From assembly GCF_014646055.1 (NCBI RefSeq), contig NZ_BMMS01000019.1:81448-145447 (forward strand): a stretch of DNA of 64,000 bases. The letters run 5' to 3'. The notes beneath the pieces were generated by a model. That model was given only the letters and a program-made list of their open reading frames with translations, was not told where the DNA came from and ran no database searches. The translations under genes were made by a program, and so were the position numbers. Every line of letters begins with the position of its first letter. Positions within the stretch are counted from its first letter, which is position 1. Source of the DNA: Wenjunlia tyrosinilytica (GTDB lineage: Bacteria > Actinomycetota > Actinomycetes > Streptomycetales > Streptomycetaceae). Shown here one piece after another: positions 1 through 12,142 of the stretch.

Positions 1-99
1 CACGGGTCACGCTTGCGTTCATTTCGTTCACGCCACGGCACCGAAACGCCTCGTTCACCCCGGGGAAACGATTCGGCCGCGAGGTGCACACTGGTGGGC

Positions 100-1839
100 A
101 TGCCGGAGCACCACCCGCCCCGTCCCCGTCCCCGCCGCCCCGACCCCCGCCGCTCGCACCCGCGCCGCCGCAGCCTCGCGGGACAGCTGTTCGCGATGCA
201 GGTCGTCGTCGTGGCCGCGGTCGTGGCCGGGTGCGCGGTGCTGGCTTATTTCAACGCCCACACCCAGGTCCGTGAGGCCGCCCGCAAGCAGGTCGTCGCC
301 ACGGCCGCCGCCATCGCCGCCGCCCCCACCGTCCGGAAGGCCGTCCAGGAGCCCGACCCCAGCCGTACGCTCCAGCCCTACGCCGAGAAGGTCCGGCACG
401 AGTCGGGGGTCGCCTTCGTCACGATCATGGCGCCGGACGGCACCCGCTACACCCATCCCGACCCCAGCCGCATCGGTGAGCATTTCCTCGGCCACACCCG
501 CAGGGCGCTTCAGGGCGAGACCTTCACCGAGACCTACACCGGCACCCTGGGGCCCTCGGTCCGCGTCGTCACCCCGGTCTTCAACGACAGCGGCAGGGTC
601 AGCGCCCTGGTCAGCGCGGGGATCACCGTGGACGCGATCTCCGGGCAGGTCCGCAAACAGGTGCTGCCGATGATCGGCGTCGCCGCCGCCGCCCTGATCC
701 TGTGCGGGCTGGGCACCTACTTCGTCAACGCCCGGCTGCGCCGCCACACCCACGGCATGGGTGCCGGTGAGCTCAGCCGGATGTACGACTACCACCAGGC
801 CACCCTCCACGCGGTCCGGGAGGGCCTGCTCCTGCTCGACGGCAGACGCCGGGTCGGCCTGTGCAACGACGGCGGGCGCGAACTGCTCGGCCTGCCGGAG
901 GACGTCGAGGGCAGCGAGGTCGCGGCGCTCGGCCTGCCCGCGTCACTGACCGCCGCCCTGCTCTCGGACGAGCCACGGGTGGACGAGGTGCATCTGACCG
1001 ACCAGCGGGTCGTGGTCGTCAACACCTCGCCCATCGCCACCGAGAGCGGAGGCACGGTGGTGACCCTCCGCGACCACACCGACCTCCAGGCCCTCACGGG
1101 CGAGCTGGACTCCGTGCGCGGCTTCACCGAGGCGCTGCGCTCGCAGGCGCACGAGGCCGCCAACCGGCTGCACGCCGTGGTGTCCCTCATCGAACTCGGT
1201 CGCGCCGACGAAGCCGTGGAATTCGCCACGGCGGAGCTGGAGCTCGCCCAGGCGCTCACCGACCAGGTGGTCGCCGCGGTCGCGGAACCGGTGCTGGCGG
1301 CGCTCCTGCTGGGAAAGGCCGCGCAGGCCAACGAGCGCGGGGTCGAGCTGTCCATCACCGCCGACAGCGAGATCGACGACGGGGTGATTCCCTCGGGGCT
1401 CGGCTCCCGCGACCTGGTGACGATCCTCGGCAACCTGATCGACAACGCGGTGGACGCCGCCATCGAGGGCGCCGGCCGCCGGGGGAGCCGCCCCAAGGTG
1501 ACGGTGACCGCGCGCGCGGCCGGGGGAGAACTGCTGATCCGCGTGGCCGACAACGGACGGGGGGTGGACCCGGCCGCCGCCCGCGAGGTCTTCCGGCGGG
1601 GCTGGTCCACGAAGACCGGCGCCACGGGTACCGGGACGGTGGCCGCCACCCGCGAGTCCCCCGCCGACGCGGCCGCTTCGGCCGACGCCCCCGGAACCCA
1701 GCCCTACGGCCGCGGCCTGGGACTCGCCCTCGTCGAGCAGGCGGCCCGCCGCCACGGCGGGTCCGTGGACATAGGCCGGGACGAGGGAGCGGTCTTCACC
1801 GTCCGCCTGCCCCTGGACCGGGTCGAGGTGGCCGGGTGA
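100..1839 (+). CDS. CitA/DcuS-family sensor histidine kinase
   Basis: Membrane sensor kinase of 579 aa; it would autophosphorylate and pass phosphate to the response regulator that overlaps its 3' end. A basic N-terminus (about 30 aa) leads to TM1 (about residues 30-52), an extracellular single-Cache/PDC-like sensor with FNDSGRVSALVSAG, TM2 (about 187-210), a cytoplasmic PAS (LLLLDGRRRVGLCNDGG), and a dimerisation helix with the family H-box RSQAHEAANRLHAV (His351). The ATPase domain shows the N-box NLIDNAVDAA and G1 motif VADNGRGVDP. Odd: about 30 Ala/Thr-rich residues are inserted in the ATP lid between RRGWSTK and the G2 box GRGLGLALV. The ATG at 100 was chosen because the reading frame upstream of it is not protein-like. 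The family usually senses citrate or C4-dicarboxylates; no transporter lies alongside, so the ligand is unknown. Confidence 0.9.
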   Translation: MPEHHPPRPRPRRPDPRRSHPRRRSLAGQLFAMQVVVVAAVVAGCAVLAYFNAHTQVREAARKQVVATAAAIAAAPTVRKAVQEPDPSRTLQPYAEKVRHESGVAFVTIMAPDGTRYTHPDPSRIGEHFLGHTRRALQGETFTETYTGTLGPSVRVVTPVFNDSGRVSALVSAGITVDAISGQVRKQVLPMIGVAAAALILCGLGTYFVNARLRRHTHGMGAGELSRMYDYHQATLHAVREGLLLLDGRRRVGLCNDGGRELLGLPEDVEGSEVAALGLPASLTAALLSDEPRVDEVHLTDQRVVVVNTSPIATESGGTVVTLRDHTDLQALTGELDSVRGFTEALRSQAHEAANRLHAVVSLIELGRADEAVEFATAELELAQALTDQVVAAVAEPVLAALLLGKAAQANERGVELSITADSEIDDGVIPSGLGSRDLVTILGNLIDNAVDAAIEGAGRRGSRPKVTVTARAAGGELLIRVADNGRGVDPAAAREVFRRGWSTKTGATGTGTVAATRESPADAAASADAPGTQPYGRGLGLALVEQAARRHGGSVDIGRDEGAVFTVRLPLDRVEVAG

Positions 1840-2537
1840 TCCAGGTGCTCGTCGTCGAGGACGACGTGGTCGCGGCCGACGCCCACCGGATGTACGTGGA
1901 GCGGGTCGACGGCTTCGCCGTGGCCGGGGTGGTCCACTCGGGCACCGAGGCCCTGCGCTTCCTCAACCAGCCGGGACCCGACCGGCCGCAGGTCGACCTG
2001 GTCCTGCTCGACCTCTACCTCCCCGACGGGCACGGGCTCCAGGTCTGCCGGTCGCTGCGGGCCGCCGGGCACACCGCCGACGTCATCGCGGTGACCTCGG
2101 CACGGGATCTGGCGATGGTGCGTCAGGCGGTGTCCGTCGGCGTGGTCCAGTACCTGCTCAAGCCCTTCACCTACCCGACGCTGCGCGACCGCCTCGAGCA
2201 GTACGCCCGCTTCCGCGAGGACATGGCCGGGGCCGGGCAGGCCTCGAGCCAGGACGACGTGGACCGGGCGCTGTCGGCGCTGCGCGGTCCCCGTTCCGCC
2301 GTGCTGCCCAAGGGGCTCAGCGGCCCGACCCTGGAGGCCGTGACGACGGCGCTGCGCGAGGCCGGGGAAGGGCTGTCCGCCGGTTCGGCGGGCGCCGCCG
2401 TGGGTGTCTCCCGGATCACCGCCCGCCGCTATCTCGAGCACCTGGTGGACACCGGTCTCGCCGAACGCACCCCCCAGTACGGCCAGGTGGGCCGCCCGGA
2501 GCTCTGCTACCGCTGGGCCGGGGCCACTTCGCCGTGA
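1836..2537 (+). CDS. CitB/DcuR-family response regulator
   Basis: Response regulator of 233 aa, partner of the preceding kinase. The GTG start overlaps the kinase stop (GTGA), so the two are translationally coupled. The receiver domain carries the acidic pair EDD near the start, the phospho-acceptor Asp59 in LVLLDLYLPDG, the Ser/Thr in VIAVTSAR and the conserved Lys in QYLLKPF. The C-terminal half has a helix-turn-helix of the CitB type (GVSRITARRYLEHLVDTG) that should bind DNA. This domain order is typical of regulators of di- and tricarboxylate uptake, but the targets cannot be read from the window. A mostly GC-rich gap of about 70 bp separates it from the convergent CHRD gene. Confidence 0.9.
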   Translation: MIQVLVVEDDVVAADAHRMYVERVDGFAVAGVVHSGTEALRFLNQPGPDRPQVDLVLLDLYLPDGHGLQVCRSLRAAGHTADVIAVTSARDLAMVRQAVSVGVVQYLLKPFTYPTLRDRLEQYARFREDMAGAGQASSQDDVDRALSALRGPRSAVLPKGLSGPTLEAVTTALREAGEGLSAGSAGAAVGVSRITARRYLEHLVDTGLAERTPQYGQVGRPELCYRWAGATSP

Positions 2538-2606
2538 CCCCGGCCCCCGCCCCGGACCCGGACCCCCCGCCCCCGGGCCGTGTGGAGCGGGCTCGGTGGA
2601 GCGGGC

Positions 2607-3560
2607 TCACTGGAAGAGCTGCCCCCGCACCGCCCCACCGGGGAACTGCGCGGTGTGGACGTTGGCGTAGAAGCCGCCCGGGTGGTGGCGGACCTCCTTG
2701 ACCACGGCGGGGTTCTGGTTGGGCACGGTCCCGGAGATCGCGAAGATGTTCTGCGGCACGGGCGTGGTGAACAGGGGCACCTTCACATCGCCGTTCTTGC
2801 CGAAGCCGCCCTGGTGGATGTGGCCGAGCGTGGGCGCGCCGATGTTGACCCAGGCCAGCGAGTAGTCGACCTCGGTGCCCCGGGGGTGCAGGAAGGCGAT
2901 GGCGTGCCCGTCGGGGTCGCCGACCGCGACCTTCGGGTCGGCACCGGGGACCTCCTGGCCGCCGTCGGCCAGCGCGTGCAGCTTGCCGCCCCGGACGATG
3001 TCGAGCGGGTTGACCGGGTGGCTCAGCGGCTTGAGCTGTCCGCGCACGGCACCGCCCGGGAACTCCTTGCTGTGCAGGTTCACGTAGAACCCGTCGGGGT
3101 TGCTGCGGATGTCCTGCGCCAGCTCGGCATCGGTCACCGACACCTGACCAGCCGCGGAGTCCACGGTGTCGGGCATCGCCGTGCCGAACAGCGGCACCTT
3201 CACATCCCCGTTGGCCCCCGCCTTCCCCTGGTGGATGTGGCCCAGCGTCGGGGCGCCGATCCCCCTCCACTGGAGGGCGAAGGTCACCCGGTCGCCCTGG
3301 ACGCGGACCAGTGCCACCGCCTTGCCGTCGGGATCACCCACGGCAGGGCCGCCCGGCGCCTGCACTTCCTGGCCACCGGTCAGCCGGGCGCCCAGGAAGA
3401 CCGAAGGGCCATGGGCCGGGGTCATCGGAGCGGACTGATGTGCGGAGCCCTCAACGGCCCCGTGCCCGGCGCCGTGAGTGCCATGGGCCACCGCGGGGGA
3501 GGCGGCGGCGATGCCGAGGGTCAGTGCGGCGGCCGAGAGGGTGAGTGCGCTCTTTCGCAT
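2607..3560 (-). CDS. Secreted protein with two CHRD domains
   Basis: 317 aa. A Sec-type signal peptide (MRKSALTLSAAALTLGIAAA, cleavage near SPAVA-HG) is followed by a short His/Gly-rich segment and two CHRD domains (about residues 40-165 and 180-317). Each domain carries the hallmark GAPTLGHIHQG and ends in FPGGAVRGQL. CHRD domains were named from chordin; bacterial versions are extracellular and of unknown function, and the repeated HIHQG could bind a metal (inference). The start was chosen because GAAGGA-like bases lie about 8 nt upstream; an ATG three codons further up sits directly on that sequence. The gene diverges from the lipoprotein gene at 3742 across 181 bp, so the two could share regulation. 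Confidence 0.85.
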   Translation of the reverse strand: MRKSALTLSAAALTLGIAAASPAVAHGTHGAGHGAVEGSAHQSAPMTPAHGPSVFLGARLTGGQEVQAPGGPAVGDPDGKAVALVRVQGDRVTFALQWRGIGAPTLGHIHQGKAGANGDVKVPLFGTAMPDTVDSAAGQVSVTDAELAQDIRSNPDGFYVNLHSKEFPGGAVRGQLKPLSHPVNPLDIVRGGKLHALADGGQEVPGADPKVAVGDPDGHAIAFLHPRGTEVDYSLAWVNIGAPTLGHIHQGGFGKNGDVKVPLFTTPVPQNIFAISGTVPNQNPAVVKEVRHHPGGFYANVHTAQFPGGAVRGQLFQ

Positions 3561-3741
3561 GGTTTGCATCCTTCCGAGAAGTGTGAGTGCACCCGGGAAT
3601 ACGCGACCCCCGTCCGAAGCGTTCAATCGCTTCCAGGATTAGACGGATTCAAAAACTATTGAACCTCTGGGCGCCCCCGTCCGTAGTGACTCGTGAACAC
3701 CGGTCAGGAAATATCTCTACGAAACGACGAGGACGGTCACC

Positions 3742-4218
3742 ATGCGTGCACGAACCGCTCTGCTCGCGACACCGCTGGCGCTGCTCGGTCTTGCCGCCTG
3801 CGGCGGGGGCGACGGGGGAAGCGGCAAGGCAGCGGACTCCCCGAAGGGCGGTGCGAAAGCCGCGACTTCGGTCAAGGTGGCGCAGTCCGACCTCGGCCCG
3901 ATCCTGGTGGACCAGCAGGGCCGCACCCTGTACGCCTTCACGAAGGACAAGGACAGGGCGAGCAACTGCGACGCCGACTGCATCGCGGTCTGGCCCGCGC
4001 TCACCGGCAAGGACCAGGCCTCGGCGGGCAAGGGCGCGGACAAGGCGCTGCTGGGGAAGGCCGAGCGCACCAAGGGCGCCGTGCAGACGACGTACGGGCA
4101 GTGGCCCCTGTACTACTACGTGGGTGACTCCGCCGCGGGGGACACCAGCGGCCAGGGCCTGGACGGCGAGTGGTTCGTGGTGGGCGCCGACGGCAAGCTG
4201 ATCCGCAAGTCCGCCTGA
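3742..4218 (+). CDS. COG4315-type lipoprotein with YxFxxD repeats
   Basis: 158 aa. The N-terminus is a lipoprotein signal with lipobox LGLAAC (Cys20), followed by a Gly/Ser/Lys-rich tether. The mature part has two copies of the motif that defines this family of secreted repeat lipoproteins: LYAFTKDKD, followed by CDADCIAVWP, and LYYYVGDS, followed by GEWFVVGADG. It should be anchored to the outer face of the membrane. The biochemical role of the family is unknown. A GAGGAC ribosome binding site sits about 8 nt before the ATG. It stands alone, with the convergent glgB ending 18 bp downstream. Confidence 0.85.
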   Translation: MRARTALLATPLALLGLAACGGGDGGSGKAADSPKGGAKAATSVKVAQSDLGPILVDQQGRTLYAFTKDKDRASNCDADCIAVWPALTGKDQASAGKGADKALLGKAERTKGAVQTTYGQWPLYYYVGDSAAGDTSGQGLDGEWFVVGADGKLIRKSA

Positions 4219-4236
4219 AGGCGCGGCTCCCGGTGC

Positions 4237-6615
4237 CTACACCGGCTTCAGCCACACCGTCGCCAGCGGCGGCAGCGCGAGCTGGATGCTGCCGCGGCGC
4301 CCGTTCCAGGCCACGGCCTCTGCCTTGACCGACTCCGGCGCCACCACACCGCTGCCGCCGTAGGACAGCGCGTCGGTGTTGAGGACTTCGCGCCAGGCCT
4401 CCCCGGCGGTGTCCGGGACCCCCACTCGGTAGTGCTCGCGCACCACGGGCGAGAAGTTGCTCACGCACACCAGGGGAGTGCCCTGGTCGTCGTAGCGGAC
4501 GAAGGAGAGGACATTGTCCTCGGCCGCCTCGCCGTCGATCCAGGAGAAGCCGTCGGGTGAGGCGTCGAGGCTCCACAGCGCGGGGGTGTCCGCGTAGACG
4601 TGGTTGAGGTCGCGGACCAGGTCGCGGACGCCGCGGTGGTCCGGCTCGGCCGGGTAGGCCGGGTCGAGCAGCCACCAGTCGGGGCCGCGGTCGTGCGACC
4701 ACTCCGCGCCCTGGGCGAACTCCTGGCCCATGAACAGCAGCTGCTTGCCCGGGTGGGCCCACATGAAGCCCAGGTAGGCGCGGGTGCTTGCCCGCTGCTG
4801 CCACCAGTCCCCGGGCATCTTCGAGACCAGGGAGCCCTTGCCGTGCACCACCTCGTCGTGGGAGATCGGCAGGCAGTAGTTCTCCGAGTAGGCGTAGACC
4901 ATGGAGAACGTCATCCCGTGGTGGTGGTACTTGCGGTGCACCGGCTCCTTGGACATGTACTCCAGGGAGTCGTGCATCCAGCCCATGTTCCACTTCAGGC
5001 CGAAGCCGAGGCCGCCGAAGCCGCCGGGCCCGGTGTGGTGGGTGGCGCGGGTGACCCCGTCCCAGGCGGTGGACTCCTCGGCGACGGTCACGACGCCCGG
5101 GCAGCGGCGGTAGACGGTGGCGTTCATCTCCTGGAGGAACGCGACCGCGTCGAGGTTCTCCCGGCCGCCGTGCCGGTTGGGCGTCCACTGGCCGTACTCG
5201 CGCGAGTAGTCGAGGTAGAGCATGGAGGCGACCGCGTCGACCCGCAGGCCGTCGATGTGGAACTCCTCGCACCAGTACACGGCGTTGGCGACGAGGAAGT
5301 TGCGGACCTCGTTGCGGCCGTAGTCGAAGACGAGGGTGCCCCAGTCCGGGTGCTCGGCCGTCGCAGGGTCGGGGTGCTCGTAGAGGGTGGTGCCGTCGAA
5401 GCGCGCCAGCGCCCACTCGTCCTTGGGGAAGTGCGCCGGCACCCAGTCCATGATCACGCCGACCCCGGCGCGGTGCAGGGCGTCGACCAGGAACTTGAAG
5501 TCGTCCGGGGTGCCCAGCCGCGAGGTGGGGGCGTAGTAGGAGGTGACCTGGTAGCCCCACGACCCGCCGAACGGGTGCTCGGCCACCGGCATGAGCTCGA
5601 CATGGGTGAAGCCCAGGTCCTTCACGTACCGCGGAAGCTCCTCGGCCAGCGCCCGGTAGTCCAGCCCCGGCCGCCAAGAGGGCAGGTGGACCTCGTAGAC
5701 GGAGAACGGCGCCTCGTGCGCCGACCGCTCGGAACGCGTCCGTATCCAGCTCTGGTCGGACCAGACGTACTCGGAGACGGTCACGACGGAGGCGGTGGCG
5801 GGCGGGACCTCGGTGGCCCGCGCCATGGGGTCGGCCTTCATCGTCAGGGAGCCGTCGCGGCGGGCGACCTCGTACTTGTAGAGCGTGCCCGCGCCCACCT
5901 CGGGGACGAACAGCTCCCAGACACCCGACGAGCCGAGCGAGCGCATCGGGTGGCTGGTGCCGTCCCAGTTGTTGAAGTCCCCCGCCACCCGCACGCCCAG
6001 CGCGTTGGGCGCCCAGACGGTGAAGCGGGTGCCGGTGACCGTGCCGACCGTGGTGACATGCGAGCCGAGCGCCTCCCACAGCCTCTCGTGGCGGCCCTCG
6101 CCGATCAGGTGCAGGTCCAGCTCGCCGAGGGTGGGCAGGAAGCGGTAGGGGTCCTCGACGGTGTGCTCGGTGCCGTCGTAGGTGACGACGAGCCGGTGGT
6201 CGGGGATGCAGGTGAGCGGCAGGGCCGCGGTGAACAGCCCTCCGGCCTGGGGGATCAGCTCGGCCCGCAGGCCCTCGGCCTCCACTCGGACGCTCTCGGC
6301 GAACGGGCGCAGCACCCGCACGGCGATGTCGCCGTCCGGGAGCCGGTGGGCGCCCAGGACCGAGTGCGGGTCGTGGTGGACGCCACGGCGCAGGCGGTCG
6401 AGCTCACCGGACGTCAGGGAGGCCGGGGATGCCTGCGGCCGCGTGGCGGAGGCGGCGGCCGGGGGCGCGGGGTCGGCGGAGGCGGCGGTCGGAGCCGGCT
6501 GCGGCTGCGTGGAGGGAACCGGACGCTTTCCGCTGCCGCCGTCCTCACCTGGGGTGGGCTGGGGAAGGAAAGCGGGCTCCCCGGATACGGACTCGGACGG
6601 TTGGCGCGGGGTCAC
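4237..6615 (-). CDS. glgB: 1,4-alpha-glucan branching enzyme GlgB
   Basis: GH13 branching enzyme (792 aa) that introduces alpha-1,6 branches into the glucan made by GlgE. Seen: the N1/CBM48 module with [20 protein letters not shown], the TIM barrel with nucleophile Asp in [14 protein letters not shown], acid/base Glu in [25 protein letters not shown], and a C-terminal beta domain. The first 80 or so residues are Pro/Ala/Ser-rich and probably disordered, ahead of the standard start near [14 protein letters not shown]. The GTG start was chosen because CAGGAGGACCTCCC precedes it. It begins 22 bp after the stop of the maltokinase gene, so mak-glgB form a transcription unit that runs on from glgE-treS. 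Confidence 0.95.
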   Translation of the reverse strand: MTPRQPSESVSGEPAFLPQPTPGEDGGSGKRPVPSTQPQPAPTAASADPAPPAAASATRPQASPASLTSGELDRLRRGVHHDPHSVLGAHRLPDGDIAVRVLRPFAESVRVEAEGLRAELIPQAGGLFTAALPLTCIPDHRLVVTYDGTEHTVEDPYRFLPTLGELDLHLIGEGRHERLWEALGSHVTTVGTVTGTRFTVWAPNALGVRVAGDFNNWDGTSHPMRSLGSSGVWELFVPEVGAGTLYKYEVARRDGSLTMKADPMARATEVPPATASVVTVSEYVWSDQSWIRTRSERSAHEAPFSVYEVHLPSWRPGLDYRALAEELPRYVKDLGFTHVELMPVAEHPFGGSWGYQVTSYYAPTSRLGTPDDFKFLVDALHRAGVGVIMDWVPAHFPKDEWALARFDGTTLYEHPDPATAEHPDWGTLVFDYGRNEVRNFLVANAVYWCEEFHIDGLRVDAVASMLYLDYSREYGQWTPNRHGGRENLDAVAFLQEMNATVYRRCPGVVTVAEESTAWDGVTRATHHTGPGGFGGLGFGLKWNMGWMHDSLEYMSKEPVHRKYHHHGMTFSMVYAYSENYCLPISHDEVVHGKGSLVSKMPGDWWQQRASTRAYLGFMWAHPGKQLLFMGQEFAQGAEWSHDRGPDWWLLDPAYPAEPDHRGVRDLVRDLNHVYADTPALWSLDASPDGFSWIDGEAAEDNVLSFVRYDDQGTPLVCVSNFSPVVREHYRVGVPDTAGEAWREVLNTDALSYGGSGVVAPESVKAEAVAWNGRRGSIQLALPPLATVWLKPV

Positions 6616-6637
6616 GGGAGGTCCTCCTGGTAACTGG

Positions 6638-8077
6638 TCAGTGGCTGGGGGATGCGGACAGGCGCTCGATCGCGGACATGGGGATGGGCAGCCACGCCGG
6701 GCGGTGCCGGGCCTCGTAGAGGCACTCGTAGACGGCCTTGTCGGTCTCGAACGCGCGCATGAGCACATGTTCCCCGGCCGGGTCGTGGTCTCCGGTCGTC
6801 GCGTATCCGGCGAGGAACGCCGAGCGGTTGCGCTTCGCCCAGGCCTCGGCGAGCGGGCCCGCGCCGTGGTGCCTTGCCGCGTAGTCGAACGAGCGCAGCA
6901 TGGCGGCGACGTCCCGGACGGCGGGCTGCGGGCGGCGCCGCTCCTCGATCGGCTGGGCGGGCTCGCCCTCGAAATCCAGCAGCACCCAGCCGTCGGGGGT
7001 GCGCAGCACCTGCCCGAGGTGGAGGTCGCCGTGGACCCGCTGGGCGGGCAGGGTACGGCCACCGTGGCCGAGTTCGGCGAGGTCCTGGAACGCCGATCGC
7101 AGCGCGGTGCGGTACGGCTGGAGCGCGGGGACGGCGGAGGCGGCGGCCTCCAGACGGGCGGTCATGCCGTCGGCGAGGCCTTCGATCTGGGTCTCGCCGA
7201 GGGTCTCGACCGGCAGTGCCCGGGCGAGCGCGGTGTGCACCTCGGCGGTGGCCTGCCCGAGCAGGAACGACTCGGCGGTGAAGTCGCCCTCGGGCACGGA
7301 GGCCAGGGCCAGCTCCCACCCGTCGGCCGTGCCGGGCAGGAAGCGCTGGAGCAGCCCCAGGGTGACGGGCTCGCCCGCGCCGTCGCCGTCGCCGTACGGC
7401 CAGACGGTCTCGAACCAGCCCACCGGCGCCGGTACCCGCGTGCTGCCCGCCGCGGCCAGCGCCAGCGTCAGCTCCAGATCGGGGTTGGTGCCGGGGCTGA
7501 CCCGGCGGAAGACCTTGAGGATGAGCGAGTCGCCGAAGACCACGGAGGTGTTGCTCTGCTCGGCGGTGCCGACCCTGGGCCCCAGCCCGGTGGGGATCTC
7601 GGCGCCGGGGGAGCGGTGGAAGCCCAGGCATGAGAAGCGGTCGCCGTCGCGCAGATGGCCCAGCAGCCGCCCGGCCAGCGCGGGATCGTGCAGCGCGTCG
7701 AGCACCAGCAGTCCGTCGTGCGCCCCGCCGTCGATGCGGCCGATGAGGGCCGGGGCCAGGGACGTGGGCAATGTGGTACGGGTGCCGACCAGCAACTGGT
7801 AGGTGTCGCCCGCGCCGGAGCCCAGGTGCCGCACCCGCAGGAGCAGGTGCACCAGGCCGGAGGAGTCGCCCGCGGGTGCGGCGAGTTCGGTGCCGGACAG
7901 CACCCGGATGTCCGTGATGGGTCTGCCCTTGCCGGAGAACCACCGCTGCTGCGGCAGCCATCCATGGATCAGGGGGAGCAGGGCGTCGAGCAGCTCGCCG
8001 CCCGCGGCAGGGGCCCGCCGCAGGCCGGGCGCACCACCCGTCCGCGCGGCGGAGGTGCTCCAGGAGGTGTCTGACAT
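6638..8077 (-). CDS. mak: Maltokinase (Mak/Pep2)
   Basis: 479 aa. It phosphorylates maltose with ATP to give alpha-maltose-1-phosphate, the substrate of GlgE. The fold is that of aminoglycoside phosphotransferase/eukaryotic-like kinases: the N-terminal cap has [13 protein letters not shown], typical of maltokinases, the catalytic loop is [10 protein letters not shown] and the metal-binding motif is [12 protein letters not shown] Shine-Dalgarno-like AAAGGAC precedes the ATG. It lies between treS, which supplies maltose, and glgB. In some actinomycetes treS and mak are fused; here they are separate genes about 300 bp apart. Confidence 0.93.
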   Translation of the reverse strand: MSDTSWSTSAARTGGAPGLRRAPAAGGELLDALLPLIHGWLPQQRWFSGKGRPITDIRVLSGTELAAPAGDSSGLVHLLLRVRHLGSGAGDTYQLLVGTRTTLPTSLAPALIGRIDGGAHDGLLVLDALHDPALAGRLLGHLRDGDRFSCLGFHRSPGAEIPTGLGPRVGTAEQSNTSVVFGDSLILKVFRRVSPGTNPDLELTLALAAAGSTRVPAPVGWFETVWPYGDGDGAGEPVTLGLLQRFLPGTADGWELALASVPEGDFTAESFLLGQATAEVHTALARALPVETLGETQIEGLADGMTARLEAAASAVPALQPYRTALRSAFQDLAELGHGGRTLPAQRVHGDLHLGQVLRTPDGWVLLDFEGEPAQPIEERRRPQPAVRDVAAMLRSFDYAARHHGAGPLAEAWAKRNRSAFLAGYATTGDHDPAGEHVLMRAFETDKAVYECLYEARHRPAWLPIPMSAIERLSASPSH

Positions 8078-8384
8078 GACGTCCTTTCCCCGGGGGCCTC
8101 TCTCGGTGGCCGGGAGTGTCCCGGATTACGACGGTGGCTGTCCGGCGGAAGGCGCCGTGTCGTGCGAGGATCGTCCGTCCAGGGGGTGCAACTGGCCCAG
8201 GGGGCCTGACGGCCGGCCCGGTGGCGCCGGGGACCGTGCCGCGGTCTCCCGGATGCGCCCCGAGGGGCGCCGGCGCCGGGGTGGCCGGCCGGTCCGATGC
8301 TGGGAAGCCTGCCCGGGGCTGCTCCGGGGAAACCGTTCCGCCCGCACTCTTCGCGGCAGTTCGGGCGGATCGGTCGACACCTCG
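8078..8384. other. Noncoding gap between treS and mak
   Basis: 307 bp with no convincing gene. It is GC-rich and holds short palindromes, for example GCGCCCC-GA-GGGGCGC at 8255-8270, and a run of CCGG/GGCC-rich sequence. On the minus strand it lies downstream of mak's start and upstream, in transcription terms, of mak, so it could carry a mak-glgB promoter or a processing hairpin. I recognise no specific element. Confidence 0.5.
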
Positions 8385-10084
<1,700 letters not shown>

Positions 10085-10088
<4 letters not shown>

Positions 10089-12142
10089 TTGGGTGACCCT
10101 CCGATCTGCGAGGTGGGTCGCAGGGAGAAGACGTGCGCCGGGGCACGGCCCGGTTCGAGGCGCACGTAGTTGTCCCTGCCCCAGTGGTAGGTCTCGCCGG
10201 TGAGCTCGTCGCGCACGGCGAAGGAATCGGCCCAGTCCAGGCCGAGTTCCGGCATGTCCAACGAGACGGTCGCCTCGCGGGTGTGGTGGGGGTCGAGGTT
10301 GACGATCACGAGAACCGTGTCGTACGCCGGGACGGCCTCGTCCTGGTCGTCCCCGTGCCCGCCCGTCCTCAGCCGTGACTCCTCCGGCAGACGGGTCCGC
10401 TTGCTGAACACGAGCACCGCGTCGTTGTCCGCGTGGTGGAACCGCACGTTGCGCAGCTCCTGGAGCGCCGGATGGCGCCGCCGTGCCCGGTTCAAGGTGG
10501 TGATCAGCGGGGCGAGGCTCCGCCCCTGCGCCTCGGCCGCGGCCCAGTCGCGCGGACGCAGCTGGTACTTCTCCGAGTCCAGGTACTCCTCGCTGCCCTC
10601 GCGCACCGGGGTGTTCTCGCACAGCTCGAAGCCCGCGTACACACCCCACGTCGGGGAGAGCGTCGCCGCCAGCACCGCGCGAGCCTCGAACGCGGCGCGG
10701 CCCCCGTGCTGGAGGTAGGCGTGCAGGATGTCCGGGGTGTTCACGAAGAAGTTCGGCCGCATGTAGGCGGCGGCCTCGCCGGACAGCTCGGTGAGGTACT
10801 CGGTGAGCTCGCCCTTGCCGTTGCGCCAGGTGAAGTACGTGTACGACTGCTGGAAGCCGATCTTCCCCAGGGTGTGCATCATCGCCGGCCGGGTGAACGC
10901 CTCGGCCAGGAAGATCACGTCGGGGTCGGTGCCGTTGATGTCGGCGATGACCTTCTCCCAGAAGACCACCGGCTTGGTGTGCGGGTTGTCGACGCGGAAG
11001 ATCCGCACACCGTGGTCCATCCAGTACCGCAGGACCCGGACCGTCTCGGCGACGATCCCCGCCATGTCCTTGTCGAAGGAGATGGGGTAGATGTCCTGGT
11101 ACTTCTTCGGCGGGTTCTCGGCGTAGGCGATGGTGCCGTCCGCCCGGTGGGCGAACCACTCCGGGTGCTTGGCGACCCATGGGTGGTCCGGCGAGCACTG
11201 GAGCGCGAAGTCGAGGGCGACCTCCATGCGCAGCTCACGCGCCTGCTCCACGAAGTGGTCGAAGTCCTCGATCGTGCCCAGGTCCGGGTGAACGGCGTCG
11301 TGGCCGCCCTCGGGGGAGCCGATCGCCCACGGCGAGCCGACGTCGTGCGGGCCCGCCGACAGCGCGTTGTTGGGTCCCTTGCGGAAGGCTGCGCCGATCG
11401 GGTGGATGGGCGGCAGGTAGACCACGTCGAAGCCCATCGCGGCCACGGCGGGCAGCCGCTTGGCGGCCGTGCGGAAGGAGCCCGACCGCGGCGCCCGGGC
11501 CCCCCTCGGATCGACCACCGCGCCCTCGGAGCGCGGGAAGAACTCGTACCAGGAGCCGTACAGCGCCCTTCGCCGCTCGACCCGCAGGGCCTGGGGGCGG
11601 GAGGAGGAGACCAGTTCACGCAGCGGAAACCTGCTCAGGACCCGCTCCACCTCGGGCGTCCGGGTCGCCGCGAACCGCGCCATGGGGGTGCGGTCCTCGT
11701 CCCGCAGCGCGTCGAGCGCGTCCAGCACCAACGGCCGGCCGTCCTCCTTGGGCACCCGGCGCGCGGCCCGCTCGAAGAGGGCGGCGCCCTCCGCGAGCAT
11801 CAGCGGGACGTCGATGCCGGCGGGGATCTTGATGCCCGCGTTGTGCTTCCAGGTGGCGACCGGGTCGCTCCACGCTTCGACGGTGAACGACCACCTGCCC
11901 TCCGCCGTCGGCGTGACCTCGGCTCCCCAGCGGTCGGTGCCGGGGGCGAGCTCACGCATGGGCGTCCAAGGCCCGCGTCGGCCGCTGGGGTCGCGCAGGA
12001 CCACGTTCGCGTTGACCGCGTCATGCCCTTCGCGGAAGACCGTGGCGGTGACGTCGAAGGTCTCACCGACCACGGCGCGGGCGGGCCTGCGCCCGCATTC
12101 GACGGAGGGGCGGACGTCCAGGACGGGGATGCGACCGATCAT
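10085..12142 (-). CDS. glgE: Alpha-1,4-glucan:maltose-1-phosphate maltosyltransferase GlgE
   Basis: 685 aa GH13_3 enzyme that transfers maltosyl units from maltose-1-phosphate to the non-reducing end of an alpha-1,4-glucan. Seen: the N-terminal domain with [18 protein letters not shown], an inserted helical segment (residues about 110-200), [23 protein letters not shown] truncated here to its family core LPPIHPIG, nucleophile Asp in [15 protein letters not shown], acid/base Glu in [11 protein letters not shown], and the C-terminal [15 protein letters not shown] motif. The ATG was chosen because homologs begin [12 protein letters not shown] and GTGAGG lies just upstream. It heads the glgE-treS-mak-glgB series and diverges from glgP. 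Confidence 0.95.

Noticed and set aside
861..1835. Long open frame upstream of the response regulator start
   Set aside because: It is the out-of-frame shadow of the kinase gene; only the part from the GTG at 1836 looks like protein.
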